Of a stretch of DNA of 64,000 nucleotides, positions 18,850-27,014 are shown one piece after another. Where the stretch lies: contig CAWBOB010000006.1 in NCBI GenBank assembly GCA_963790335.1, positions 62,001 to 126,000 of the forward strand, written 5' to 3'. The number at the start of each line of letters is the position of its first letter. Position 1 is the first letter of the stretch. Below the pieces are notes generated by a model. That model made no database searches. It had not been told where the DNA came from and saw only the letters and a list, made by a program, of their open reading frames with translations. The stretch is from JAOUEA01 sp963790335. GTDB taxonomy: Bacteria; Actinomycetota; UBA4738; HRBIN12. The translations under genes and the position numbers were made by a program.

Positions 18850-19146
18850 GCGGGGCCTCCGTTGTTCACGACCACGTGGTAGGTCCGCCCGGCGTCGACG
18901 TACTCCTCGGCCGTGTAGTCGATCACCTCTGCGGCGCCGAGGGAGCGGACGAGCTCGACGGCTGGCCGTGCTGCAGACTGCGGTGACCACCCCACCCAGG
19001 GCTTGGGCGATCTGCAGGGCGAAGGTGCCCACGCCGCCCGAAGCCCCGATCAGGAGCACGGTGGTGCCGGGTCCCACGTGGGCCGCATCGCGAACGCCAG
19101 CCGCGCGGCGATCCGTACCGCTCGTACACCCAGGCTTCATCGCCAC
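18850..19146 (-). pseudogene. Remnant of a zinc-type quinone oxidoreductase (MDR family)
   Basis: Only the middle of an NAD(P)-dependent alcohol dehydrogenase/quinone oxidoreductase is present: TTVLLIGASGGVGTFALQIA (Rossmann loop), ALGGVVTAVCST, then in another frame VELVRSLGAAEVIDYTAEEY and TYHVVVNNGG. The N-terminal catalytic part and the C-terminal end are missing, and the last piece runs in frame towards the CHAT gene. Unlike the merely frameshifted genes elsewhere, both ends are absent, so this is a real truncation, probably left by the insertion or rearrangement that brought in the island. Confidence 0.7.
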
Positions 19147-19276
19147 TCACTCCTTCCGTCCGTGGCTCACGGGAGTGGATTTCGCCTGACCGGCAGCGCG
19201 TCATGGCGCTCCGCGCCCCGCCGGGTCGAGGGTCCCGCGGAGGGCCGGTCCGGTCGGTGGCAGCATCCTGAACGCG

Positions 19277-19307
19277 CGCAGCGCCGGCCGCGAGGGCCGG
19301 CGCTGCG
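19277..19307 (-). terminator. Strong hairpin downstream of tRNA-Asp
   Basis: Perfect 13-bp stem CGCAGCGCCGGCC/GGCCGGCGCTGCG with a 5-nt loop, nine bases beyond the tRNA-Asp 3' end on its strand. No clear T-run follows; still a likely terminator of the tRNA-Glu/Asp transcript. Confidence 0.6.
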
Positions 19308-19315
19308 TGGTGTGG

Positions 19316-19391
19316 CGCGCCCGACGGGCTTCGATCCCGCGATCTCCTCCTTGACAGGGAGGTGAGGACGACCGGACTCCTCTACGGGCGC
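19316..19391 (-). tRNA. tRNA-Asp (GUC)
   Basis: Minus-strand cloverleaf: acceptor GCGCCCG/CGGGCGC, D-stem GAGG/CCTC, anticodon stem CCTCC/GGAGG with loop CTGTCAA (anticodon GTC), T-stem GCGGG/CCCGT with loop ATCGAAG. Discriminator G, and CCA is encoded at 19313-19315. The T-loop begins with A rather than T, a small departure from consensus. Confidence 0.9.
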
Positions 19392-19452
19392 ACGTTCGTG
19401 TTCCGAGTGTCATGGCGTCGCGCGAGGACCCGAGGATCCGAGCATGACGCCG

Positions 19453-19525
19453 TGCCCCCAACGGGATTCGAACCCGTGCTTCCGCCTTGAAAGGGCGGCG
19501 TCCTAGGCCGCTAGACGATGGGGGC
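19453..19525 (-). tRNA. tRNA-Glu (UUC)
   Basis: Minus-strand cloverleaf: acceptor GCCCCCA/TGGGGGC, anticodon loop CTTTCAA (anticodon TTC), T-arm with GGTTCGAATCC. Discriminator A, CCA not encoded. It lies 61 bases upstream of tRNA-Asp and is probably cotranscribed with it. Confidence 0.95.
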
Positions 19526-19675
19526 GCAGGTGGTCCTCCAGCAGGGTAGCGGCCGCCGGGGCGAGCCGACAGAGTATAGCCACGGCCCGAGACGCCTTCC
19601 CCACGTCACACGATCGCGTGGTCGAGGCATGTGAACCCGAGACCGTCCTGCCATCCTTCCCTGAGGAGGTCACTG

Positions 19676-20221
19676 ATGAAGCGCACGGCGATGTTCCTCG
19701 TGTTCTCGGCGCTGCTGGCCGCGTGCGCCGAGGACGCCCCACCCCCCGCCGCTCCAGTCAACGAGCCCGAGCCGACCCCCCCGCAGGTCGATGAACGGCG
19801 GGTGGGCATCTACGGTGCGCTGATCCCGGAGCTGGTCAGCAGCGAGGGCATGCGGTGGCGCCGTGTCTACGTGGTCACCGATCTCTGCACCGACCCCACC
19901 GAGCTCGTCGAGGATCGCCCGGAGTCGTGCGACGACACGCTCTCGGAAGCCGAGCAGCAGGCACTGCGCGACAGCCTCGACGTCGAACAGCTGCGGTTCA
20001 TCGACGATCCGACGAAGCTCTACGACGCGGACTGGTTCGAGGGAGCCCCGAACGAGGTCGTCGTGACGCTCGGCCCGATCGTCGAACGCGCGGACGGCGT
20101 TCGGGTGGGAGCGAGCTACCTGTGTGGTGGTCTCTGCGGCTCGGGCAGCACGTGGGTGCTCGAGGAGCGCGACAGCGCATGGACGGTGGTCGGCACGCGC
20201 GGCCCCACGTGGATCGCGTGA
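19676..20221 (+). CDS. Secreted lipoprotein, function unknown
   Basis: 181 residues with a lipoprotein signal (MKRTAMFLVFSALLAACAED; lipobox LAAC), a short Pro-rich linker (APPPAAPVNEPEPTPP) and a globular domain with several cysteines (VTDLCTDPTELVEDRPESC, SYLCGGLCGSGSTWVLEE). ATG 19676 has a GAGGAGGT ribosome site five bases upstream, which fixes the start against an in-frame upstream alternative. The WVLEERDSAWTVVGTRGP ending resembles small actinobacterial lipoproteins of unknown role. Confidence 0.75.
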   Translation: MKRTAMFLVFSALLAACAEDAPPPAAPVNEPEPTPPQVDERRVGIYGALIPELVSSEGMRWRRVYVVTDLCTDPTELVEDRPESCDDTLSEAEQQALRDSLDVEQLRFIDDPTKLYDADWFEGAPNEVVVTLGPIVERADGVRVGASYLCGGLCGSGSTWVLEERDSAWTVVGTRGPTWIA

Positions 20222-20274
20222 ACGATCGGCCTCCTGGCGCTCAACCCGCGACCAGCCCGAGCCGAACACTTCAC

Positions 20275-20442
20275 ATGATGAGGCTCGTTCTGGAGTGGCT
20301 CGGTCTGATGCGGCCCGACGCGGCCCGCAAGGAACCGGTCGCGGTCCCCAGCTGGGCGCCGTATGCCGTCGCGGCGGTCATCGCCGTCGCGGCGACGGCC
20401 CTCGCGGCACTTCTGCGCCTCGTCATCGGCGCGTCGGTCTGA
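20275..20442 (+). CDS. Small single-pass membrane protein
   Basis: 55 residues: a short cytosolic part (LVLEWLGLMRPDAARK) and one membrane helix (APYAVAAVIAVAATALAALL). Follows the lipoprotein by about 50 bases. No recognised family; its 3' end overlaps the convergent DUF192 gene by 20 bases. Confidence 0.5.
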   Translation: MMRLVLEWLGLMRPDAARKEPVAVPSWAPYAVAAVIAVAATALAALLRLVIGASV

Positions 20443-20812
20443 GCGTCGTCGGACCTTCCCCCCGGCGGCGCTCGGGCCGCGCCTCATCGGTCCGGACGAA
20501 TCGATCGCCTCGCTCCACGCGGGCGTCGGCTCGGGCCTCCAGCACGTGTCGCACCCCACGCCGAGGAAGCCAGAGTCTCCGAGGCGGCACGATGCGCACA
20601 TGCACCACGCGCATGCGCGCGTCGAGCGCGGCGACGAGGATCGGCTCGCGCATGCCGAACGTGTGCACGGACCGGCAACGCTGGAAGAGCATGCCGTGCG
20701 TCGAGGTCAGCCAGCGAACGTCACGCGCCCCGCGCATGCGTTCGCGCCGGGTGTCCGGCTCGTCGATCGTCCACGCGCTCCTGCGTGGTCCACGGAAGCC
20801 ACTCCGCCGCAT
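20423..20812 (-). CDS. DUF192-family protein
   Basis: About 129 residues. The central part matches the DUF192 pattern: GMLFQRCRSVHTFGMREPIL, VAALDARMRVVHVRIVPPRR and GVRHVLEARADA. The family is widespread in bacteria and archaea and its function is unsettled. The N-terminus is Arg-rich; ATG 20812 and GTG 20818 are both possible starts. The C-terminal tail (DEARPERRRGEGPTTLRPT) is disordered. Confidence 0.65.
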   Translation of the reverse strand: MRRSGFRGPRRSAWTIDEPDTRRERMRGARDVRWLTSTHGMLFQRCRSVHTFGMREPILVAALDARMRVVHVRIVPPRRLWLPRRGVRHVLEARADARVERGDRFVRTDEARPERRRGEGPTTLRPTRR

Positions 20813-20860
20813 GACCACGAACGCTAGGCGGACGAACCGACATCGCCCGAACGCGACTCC

Positions 20861-21370
20861 TCAGGACTTCGCCGGGACCTCCACGAGCCGACCGTCGTGC
20901 CAGGCGAAGTCCCAGACATCGATGTCGGGAGGCTGGATGCCGAGCGTGGTGAGGGCGGTGCAGATCTGGCTCCGATGGTCGGTGCCGTGGTGCAGCGCCT
21001 GCGCGAGCCTGATGCCCATGGGGGCGTGGGTCTCGGAACCGTCGTCACGGCGCCGAACGACGACGGTGGCGGGGTCGATGTCCTGGTCCAGGAGCGCCAG
21101 CCAGGCAGCCCGATGGCCTTCCATCACGACCCGAAGCTCGCTGAGGCCCATCGCCTGTTCGTCGATGTGCTCGATGGAGCCGCCGGTCATGGCGAACAGG
21201 TACGAAGCGTCACCTCCGACCAGATGTCGCATCGTGTCGAGGATCGAGCCGTAGGTGCCGGGTACCGACGTCTCGAGCTGCTCGGGGCTGAGTTCGATGC
21301 ACGCGTCCATGAGCCCTAGCGTGGCCCAGATGTGGTGTCCGAACGCGTCCTGCAACACACGAGCGCTCAT
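20861..21370 (-). CDS. DinB-like four-helix protein
   Basis: 169 residues of the DinB/YfiT-like fold: LQDAFGHHIWATLGLMDACI (first metal His region), GSILDTMRHLVGGDASYLF (second His) and ALHHGTDHRSQICTALTTLG (third His motif HxxxHR). These usually bind a metal and some act as thiol S-transferases with mycothiol or bacillithiol. Divergent from the methyltransferase at 21432. Frame intact. Confidence 0.82.
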   Translation of the reverse strand: MSARVLQDAFGHHIWATLGLMDACIELSPEQLETSVPGTYGSILDTMRHLVGGDASYLFAMTGGSIEHIDEQAMGLSELRVVMEGHRAAWLALLDQDIDPATVVVRRRDDGSETHAPMGIRLAQALHHGTDHRSQICTALTTLGIQPPDIDVWDFAWHDGRLVEVPAKS

Positions 21371-21419
21371 CTGATGCACCGTAGCAGAGCGATACGTCGG
21401 CCCGGATCGGCGGTTCCGG

Positions 21420-21425
21420 TAGGTT
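21420..21425 (+). promoter_or_regulatory. -10 box (TAGGTT)
   Basis: TANNNT hexamer 6 nt before the methyltransferase GTG at 21432; leaderless geometry. Confidence 0.5.
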
Positions 21426-21431
21426 CGGGCT

Positions 21432-22178
21432 GTGAACGATGACGGCTCCTTCGACGAGGCGGTCGCTGCCCGATACGACGAGACAGCCGCGGAGATGTTC
21501 GACCCAGCCGTGCTCGACCCAGCGGTGGGCTTCCTCGCGGCGATGGCCGGGAACGGACGGGCTCTCGAGCTGGGGGTCGGAACCGGGCGGATCGCGCTGC
21601 CGCTCGCCGAGCGAGGCGTTCCCGTGCACGGGATCGAGTTGTCGGAGGCGATGGCGGCGAAGCTCCGTGCGAAACCCGGCGGCGCCGACATCGGTGTGAC
21701 GATCGGCGACTTCGCCTCGACCACGGTCGAGGGGTCCTTCTCCCTCGCCTACGTGGTGTTCAACACGATCATGAACCTGACGACGCAGAAGGCCCAGGTC
21801 GCGTGCTTCCACAACGTGGCGGCGCATCTCGAGCCGGGCGGCTGCTTCGTGGCCGAGGTCATGATTCCAGAGCTCCGGCGGCTCCCGCCCGGTGACACCT
21901 TCCGCGTCTTCACCGGGAGCGATGCGTACTGGGGGATCGACGAGTACGACGTCGCGGCGCAGGGTCTCATCTCGCATCACCTCGAGGTCGTGGACGGTCG
22001 GCTCGAGCGGGTCTCGATGCCGTTCCGGTACGTGTGGCCCGCGGAGCTCGACCTGATGGCGCAGCTCGCGGGCATGACGCTTCGCGAGCGCTGGGGCGGA
22101 TGGATGCGTGAGTCGTTCACGAGCGAGAGCCGTCAGCACATCTCGGTGTGGGAAAAGCCGCCGGGCGGCGAGCGATGA
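21432..22178 (+). CDS. Class I SAM-dependent methyltransferase
   Basis: 248 residues with the Rossmann SAM site GRALELGVGTGRIALPLAER (motif I), HGIELSEAMAAKL (motif II, acidic end of strand 2), IGDFAS (motif III) and FSLAYVVFNTIMNLTTQKAQ (motif IV region). Domain-wide pattern fits small-molecule methyltransferases; substrate unknown. GTG 21432 follows a -10 box closely. The stop lies just before the serine hydrolase start, so they may share a transcript. Frame intact. Confidence 0.88.
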   Translation: MNDDGSFDEAVAARYDETAAEMFDPAVLDPAVGFLAAMAGNGRALELGVGTGRIALPLAERGVPVHGIELSEAMAAKLRAKPGGADIGVTIGDFASTTVEGSFSLAYVVFNTIMNLTTQKAQVACFHNVAAHLEPGGCFVAEVMIPELRRLPPGDTFRVFTGSDAYWGIDEYDVAAQGLISHHLEVVDGRLERVSMPFRYVWPAELDLMAQLAGMTLRERWGGWMRESFTSESRQHISVWEKPPGGER

Positions 22179-22182
22179 GACC

Positions 22183-23412
22183 ATGAGCCGGCGCGTCCCC
22201 ACCGCCGCTGAGCTCGGGCTGATGCGAGGATCGCCGCCCGAGCCCGACCGGTTGGTCACGCTCGACAATTGGCAGGACCCCCCGTTCAACCGGTGGGGGT
22301 TCCAACACGTTCGCGATCTGATCCCCACGGCGAGGATCGCCCGTGGCGATGGGCCGGCGTGGAAGCTTCCGCGGGCCGAACGCGACCTCATGGCTGCGCG
22401 TGTTCGGACGGGAGGGCGACGAACCACACTCCGGCGTCTGCTGGAAGACACGTACACCGATGGCTTGCTGGTGCTGCATCGCGGGCGTCTGATCAGCGAG
22501 ATCTACGACAACGGCATGCGTCCGGACACGACGCACCTCTGCATGTCGGTCTCCAAGTCGATCACCTCGACCGCGGTCGGCGTGCTGGTCGGCAGCGGGA
22601 TGCTCGACCCTGCCGATCTCGTCACGACGCACGTGCCGGAGCTGCGAGGGACGTCGTTCGAAGGGTGCACGGTGCGCCATCTGCTCGACATGCGCGCAGG
22701 CACGAGATTCAACGAGGACTACGACGACCTGAGCGCCGACGTCAGGGTCTACGAGCAGATCTTCCTGTGGCGCCCGCGCACGTCGAAGCGACTGCCTGCC
22801 TCGATGACCGACTACTACTCGACGCTCGAGAACCAGGGACCGCACGGCGGACCGTTCGACTATCGGTCGGTGCTCACCGACGTGCTGGGATGGGTGCTCG
22901 AGCGCGCCGGGGACGCCCGGTTCGCCGACATCGTGTCCGACGTCCTGTGGAAGCCGATGAGGGCGGAGTTCGATGCCGAGATCACGGTCGACGGGCACGG
23001 CCACCCGATGGCCGACGGCGGTGTCTGCTGCACGCTCCGCGACCTCGCGCGATTCGGTGAGCTGATGCGACGCGGCGGACGACGCGGCGCGACGCAGGTC
23101 GTGCCGCGGGCATGGATCCGCGACATCCTCACGCCCGATGACGACCAGGTGCAGGCATTCCTCGCTTCGGACGACGCCCATGAGCTGCCGCCCGGCGCCT
23201 ACTACCGGAACAAGTGGTGGGTCGTCGATCCCTCGAAGCCGGTCTACCGAGGGTCGGGGATCAACGGCCAGACGATCATGATCCACGTCCCCGCCCAGGT
23301 CGTGATCGCGAAGTTCTCGACATGGCCGGCCGCATGGGACATCTCGTTCGCGGGGCCGGAGTCTCGCGGGCTCGTCGATCTCGCCGAGCAGATCGCCGAC
23401 GGTACGGTCTAG
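22183..23412 (+). CDS. Beta-lactamase-family serine hydrolase (6-aminohexanoate-dimer hydrolase-like)
   Basis: 409 residues of the class C beta-lactamase/DD-peptidase fold. The catalytic SxxK is SVSK in HLCMSVSKSITSTAVG. The second motif is near DYYSTLENQGPHGGPFDYRS, resembling the NylB group of esterases/amidases. GVCCTLRDLARFGELM and YRNKWWVVD also fit this group. No signal peptide, so probably cytosolic. Substrate unknown. Frame intact. Confidence 0.8.
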   Translation: MSRRVPTAAELGLMRGSPPEPDRLVTLDNWQDPPFNRWGFQHVRDLIPTARIARGDGPAWKLPRAERDLMAARVRTGGRRTTLRRLLEDTYTDGLLVLHRGRLISEIYDNGMRPDTTHLCMSVSKSITSTAVGVLVGSGMLDPADLVTTHVPELRGTSFEGCTVRHLLDMRAGTRFNEDYDDLSADVRVYEQIFLWRPRTSKRLPASMTDYYSTLENQGPHGGPFDYRSVLTDVLGWVLERAGDARFADIVSDVLWKPMRAEFDAEITVDGHGHPMADGGVCCTLRDLARFGELMRRGGRRGATQVVPRAWIRDILTPDDDQVQAFLASDDAHELPPGAYYRNKWWVVDPSKPVYRGSGINGQTIMIHVPAQVVIAKFSTWPAAWDISFAGPESRGLVDLAEQIADGTV

Positions 23413-23425
23413 CGAGCTGGGACCG

Positions 23426-24475
23426 ATGACGACCGTCTATGACCTCACGTTCGAGCAGCTCACAGATCGTCTCGTCGCGTGGGGGGAGCCGGCGTTCCGT
23501 GCCAAGCAGATCTGGGCCCAGTTGTGGAAGCGCGCGGCGACCTATGACCAGATGTCAGACATCTCGCCGGCGCTGTGCGAGCGGCTCGCGGTTGAGTTGC
23601 CGCTCGGGGTCGAGGTCCTCGACGAGCGCGCGTCCGACGGGGGTGCGACCCGCAAGGCGCTCCTGCGGCTGGGCGGCACGCACGACATCGAGACCGTGCT
23701 CATGGGCTATCGCGACCGGGTGACGGTATGCGTGTCGTCGCAGTCGGGATGCGCCATGGGTTGCACGTTCTGCGCCACGGGACAGATGGGTCTGCGGAAC
23801 AACCTGACCAGCGGCGAGATCGCGGCGCAGGCGGTGTGGGCTCGGCGGGAAGCGGCGAAGCTGCCCGAGACGACCCCGCAGCGTCTGACGAACGTGGTGT
23901 TCATGGGCATGGGCGAGCCCCTCGCCAACGAACGGCACGTGTTCGCGTCGCTCGCGCGGCTCACCGACCCTCGAGCGTTCGGCATCGGGTCGCGACACGT
24001 CACCGTCTCGACGGTCGGGCTGGTGCCGGGCATCGAGCATCTGACCGTCTCGCATCCGCAGGTCGGCCTGGCGGTCAGCTTCCACGCGGCGAGCGATGAG
24101 CTCAGGTCGCAGCTCGTGCCGCCCAACGACCTGTATCCGCTGGCCGCGCTCGAGGGCGCGATGGCGGCGTGGCGCTCGGCGACCCACCGGAGGCCGTCGA
24201 TCGAATGGGCGATGATCGACCGGGTCAACGACACCGAGGAGCAAGCCACGTTGCTCGCGCCGATCGCCCGGCGGCTGGGCGCACACGTGAACCTCATCCC
24301 GTTGAATCCGACGCCCGGCTACGCCGTCGTTGGGTCCCCGCCTGGCCGCATCCGTCGATTCGTCGACGTGCTCGAGCGAGCGAGGGTCAACGTGACGGTC
24401 CGCGACACGCGCGGGCGAGGTATCGACGCCGCCTGTGGGCAGCTCGCTCTGTCGGCTCAGGCGTCGACCGGGTAG
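23426..24475 (+). CDS. rlmN: Dual-specificity RNA methyltransferase RlmN
   Basis: 349-residue radical-SAM enzyme that puts C2-methyl on A2503 of 23S rRNA and A37 of some tRNAs. The Fe-S motif CAMGCTFCATGQMGL is complete; GMGEPLANERHVFASL follows. HVTVSTVGLVPGIEHL and VGLAVSFHAASDELRSQLVP are family features, and the methyl-carrying Cys lies near the C-terminus in GRGIDAACGQL. N-terminal GEPAFRAKQIWAQLW is the RNA-binding part. Full length and in frame. Confidence 0.97.
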   Translation: MTTVYDLTFEQLTDRLVAWGEPAFRAKQIWAQLWKRAATYDQMSDISPALCERLAVELPLGVEVLDERASDGGATRKALLRLGGTHDIETVLMGYRDRVTVCVSSQSGCAMGCTFCATGQMGLRNNLTSGEIAAQAVWARREAAKLPETTPQRLTNVVFMGMGEPLANERHVFASLARLTDPRAFGIGSRHVTVSTVGLVPGIEHLTVSHPQVGLAVSFHAASDELRSQLVPPNDLYPLAALEGAMAAWRSATHRRPSIEWAMIDRVNDTEEQATLLAPIARRLGAHVNLIPLNPTPGYAVVGSPPGRIRRFVDVLERARVNVTVRDTRGRGIDAACGQLALSAQASTG

Positions 24476-24494
24476 CGGTGGGTTCGCGCCCGGC

Positions 24495-25031
24495 TCAGTC
24501 CTCGCCGGGATCCTCACCGACCATGCCGTCGGCGCGCTCGCGTAGCAGATCGATGTGTCCCAGATGCCGCCCCGTCTCTTCGATCAGATGCACGACGATC
24601 CATCTCAGCGAGTACGTGCCGTCGGTTGCCGTGGCGTCGAGGGACGGTGCCGCGGCGATCACCTCGTCGCAGCGAGCCGTTTCGGCGGCATAGCCAGCCA
24701 GGAGGTCGGCCATGGGTACCCCTTCGGCGTGGAAGTCACCGTCCGGGTCCTCCTCGGTGTCGTCGAACCGAAGATCGGGCTGACCCGCGAAGAAGTCGCG
24801 GAACCACGACCGTTCCACGTTCTCCAGATGCCGCACGATGCCGTGGAGCGTGAGGCCGCTCGGCGTGCTCACCGACGCCAGTGTCTCGTCTGGGGCGTCA
24901 CGCATCTTCCAGGCGACCAGGTCACGTTGACGCTGCAGGAAGCCGAGCAGTGTGCTGCGCTCGTCACCGAGGTGAGCGGGCTCGGTCACGCCCCCACGCA
25001 TGCCGTTGTGCGCACCGGATCCATCGACCAT
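24495..25031 (-). CDS. DUF664/DinB-like protein
   Basis: 178 residues. LLGFLQRQRDLVAWKMRDAP, LTLHGIVRHLENVERSWFRD (first His helix), MADLLAGYAAETARCDEVI and SLRWIVVHLIEETGRHLGHI (HxxE...H motif) fit DUF664, a branch of the DinB fold. Probably a metal-binding thiol-dependent transferase; substrate unknown. It converges on rlmN. Second protein of this fold in the window. Confidence 0.82.
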   Translation of the reverse strand: MVDGSGAHNGMRGGVTEPAHLGDERSTLLGFLQRQRDLVAWKMRDAPDETLASVSTPSGLTLHGIVRHLENVERSWFRDFFAGQPDLRFDDTEEDPDGDFHAEGVPMADLLAGYAAETARCDEVIAAAPSLDATATDGTYSLRWIVVHLIEETGRHLGHIDLLRERADGMVGEDPGED

Positions 25032-25078
25032 CGGTTGATGCTACGCGCATCGGGTGACGCGATGCTTGTGCCGCCTCG

Positions 25079-25912
25079 CTACTTGGAGTGACCGTTCCCG
25101 TGTGAGCTGCCAGGATCGCCATCGTGCGGGTTCCCGTGCTCGCGGGCGCCGCCGCCTCGGGAGCCGACATCCCGGCCTGACTTCCGCTCGGCCTTGGCGG
25201 CGTCGCGCTCGGCCTTGGCGGCGTCGCGCTCGGCCTTGCGCTCAGCCTTCCAGGCCTCGTGCGCCTCGTGACGTTCACGGTTGGCGGCGAGTCGCTCGAG
25301 CGCGTTCAGCAGTCCTGGTGCCTGCGGGTTCTTAACGCAGTTGGCGAACACGTGCTCGATCGCATTGTCCAGTCCGTGCGTCTTCGTTGTCTCACCGTCA
25401 CCGTCGTCGGTCTCATCCTCGGAAGCCTCGATGCCGGCCGCTTCCTTGCACGCGGCTTCGCGCTCGACGTCAGGGTCGGTCGCCTCAGGGTCGGAGTCGG
25501 TGGATGGATCGTCGTCCGTCGTGTCGTCGCCAGCGCAGTCGACAATGTCCGTCGGCTCCACCACGTCCGTCGGCTCCACCACGTCCGTCGGCTCCATCTC
25601 GTCCGTCGGCTCCATCTCGTCCGTCGGCTCCATCTCGTCCGTCGGCTCCATCTCGTCCGTCGGCTCCATCTCGTCCGTCGGCTCCATCTCGTCCGTCGGC
25701 TCCACCACGTCCGTCGGCTCCACCACGTCCGTCGGCTCCACCACGTCCGTCGGCTCTGAGCACGGGTCCGCGCCCTCCTCGGTCGTCGTCTCGGCCTCGA
25801 TGGGCTGGTCCTGGCTTGCGAACCTTCCCGGACCGGCGATGCTCACCGAGGCGAGCAGCGTCAGGACCACGATCGACATGAGCAGGCTCAGGGTCTGCCG
25901 GCGGACCTTCAT
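25079..25912 (-). CDS. Secreted protein with EPTD repeats
   Basis: 277 residues: a signal peptide (LSLLMSIVVLTLLASVSIAG), then twelve perfect 6-residue repeats EPTDVV, EPTDEM or EPTDIV, an acidic Asp/Thr-rich stretch, a short region with three Cys (DCAGDD, EAACKEAAG, FANCVKN), and a charged Lys/Glu/Arg helix of RDAAKAE repeats ending in a Gly/His tail. No known domain. It looks like a cell-wall-spanning or surface spacer protein. The repeats make it prone to length changes. Confidence 0.75.
   Translation of the reverse strand: MKVRRQTLSLLMSIVVLTLLASVSIAGPGRFASQDQPIEAETTTEEGADPCSEPTDVVEPTDVVEPTDVVEPTDEMEPTDEMEPTDEMEPTDEMEPTDEMEPTDEMEPTDVVEPTDVVEPTDIVDCAGDDTTDDDPSTDSDPEATDPDVEREAACKEAAGIEASEDETDDGDGETTKTHGLDNAIEHVFANCVKNPQAPGLLNALERLAANRERHEAHEAWKAERKAERDAAKAERDAAKAERKSGRDVGSRGGGAREHGNPHDGDPGSSHGNGHSK
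25541..25756 (-). repeat. Twelve 18-bp tandem repeats (EPTD repeats)
   Basis: 216 bases of twelve 18-bp units in two main versions, encoding (from the N-terminus) three EPTDVV, six EPTDEM, two EPTDVV and one EPTDIV. The versions are nearly identical at DNA level, suggesting recent expansion by slippage. Confidence 0.95.
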
Positions 25913-25961
25913 GGGCGGACCATCGGCCCCGAGGGGCTAGTTCTTGAGTGCTATGTCCTCA

Positions 25962-27014
25962 TCATCCGTTCGCGGGACCCGGTAGGAGCGTGACGGCAGC
26001 CTGAGCCGAGGCGACCGCATCGTCGAAGAGCGCCTCCGCGGCAACGATGTTGGCCTCGGTGCCGGAGTTGTGGCTCACCATGCCGTGATCCATGCCGTCC
26101 GCGACGCGTCCGTTCTCCCGGTCGTACATCGCACGGCCATCTGCGTCGACCCGATCGAACCAGGCCGGCGCCGACGAGGCGAGCATGCCCCACTCGCGCT
26201 CGTTCACCGTGACGAGCCGCTGCAGGCAGTAGATGCCGCAGGCCACGTCGTACGGGGTGACGACCGGGAGATCGAATCCCGTGAGCGCGAGCGGCTCCCA
26301 CAGGGCTCGCGCGCTCGATCGGGCGATCTCGATCAGCCGATCGTCGCCGAGCGCTCGCGCAGCGTCGACGAGCACACCTTCCTGCACGTGAGCCCACAGG
26401 TGCGGTTCACCTCGCTCGTCGGGATTGTTCATGAGCATCTCGCCGATGCGGTTGGATGCGATCTCGTCGGCCCAGGTGCGAACGGCGTCCATCGCGTCGG
26501 GGAACGCCGGGTCTCCGAGCAGGCGCAGGCCGACGATGACGTGGAGCGCCCGCACGTCGCTCGGCGCGGGCCGGGCGATCGCGTGGTCGAAGCCCCGGCG
26601 GGCGGCGGCGAGGGCACGCTCATCTGCGAACGTGAGCCACGCCCGACTCACGCCGCAGAGCGCCCGGGCGTGCCAGAAGTTCTCGCCCGTGGCCGAGGTC
26701 AGGCCCCGCTCGTTGCGCGTGCCCGACCAGTCGTAGATGAAGTTCCACCAGCGTCCGTCGTGGTCCTGCATCGACAACACGAACTCCAGCAGTCCGCGTG
26801 CCCAGCGCTCGATCTCGGGGTCACGCGTCCGCTGCCAGATGGCGCAGAGCAGGTCGAGCACCCGAGCGGTGTCGTCGATACAGGCGACGCCCTCGAACCC
26901 GGATTCTTTGGCGACGACGAGATCACCGTCGGGCCCGCTGTACACCGCGAGCGCCATGGCGCCCGGCCCGGCCGACGGCACGGTGCGCGTGAGTCGCGCG
27001 AGCTGTCTCAGCAC
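25962..27014 (-). CDS. Probable alpha/alpha-barrel glycosidase-like protein
   Basis: 350 residues, helical throughout, with repeated aromatic and acidic pairs typical of (alpha/alpha)6-barrel sugar enzymes: GVACIDDTARVLDLLCAIWQ, DGRWWNFIYDWSGTRNERG, ENFWHARALCGVSRAWL and MDHGMVSHNSGTEANIVAAE. I cannot name the family. GTG 27014 overlaps the stop of the GT4-GH130 gene, so it is translationally coupled to it and probably works on the same glycan. No signal peptide. Frame intact. Confidence 0.6.
   Translation of the reverse strand: MLRQLARLTRTVPSAGPGAMALAVYSGPDGDLVVAKESGFEGVACIDDTARVLDLLCAIWQRTRDPEIERWARGLLEFVLSMQDHDGRWWNFIYDWSGTRNERGLTSATGENFWHARALCGVSRAWLTFADERALAAARRGFDHAIARPAPSDVRALHVIVGLRLLGDPAFPDAMDAVRTWADEIASNRIGEMLMNNPDERGEPHLWAHVQEGVLVDAARALGDDRLIEIARSSARALWEPLALTGFDLPVVTPYDVACGIYCLQRLVTVNEREWGMLASSAPAWFDRVDADGRAMYDRENGRVADGMDHGMVSHNSGTEANIVAAEALFDDAVASAQAAVTLLPGPANG

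Noticed and set aside
25541..25756. CRISPR-like array
   Set aside because: The 18-bp units are directly joined with no spacers and encode in-frame EPTD repeats of a secreted protein.
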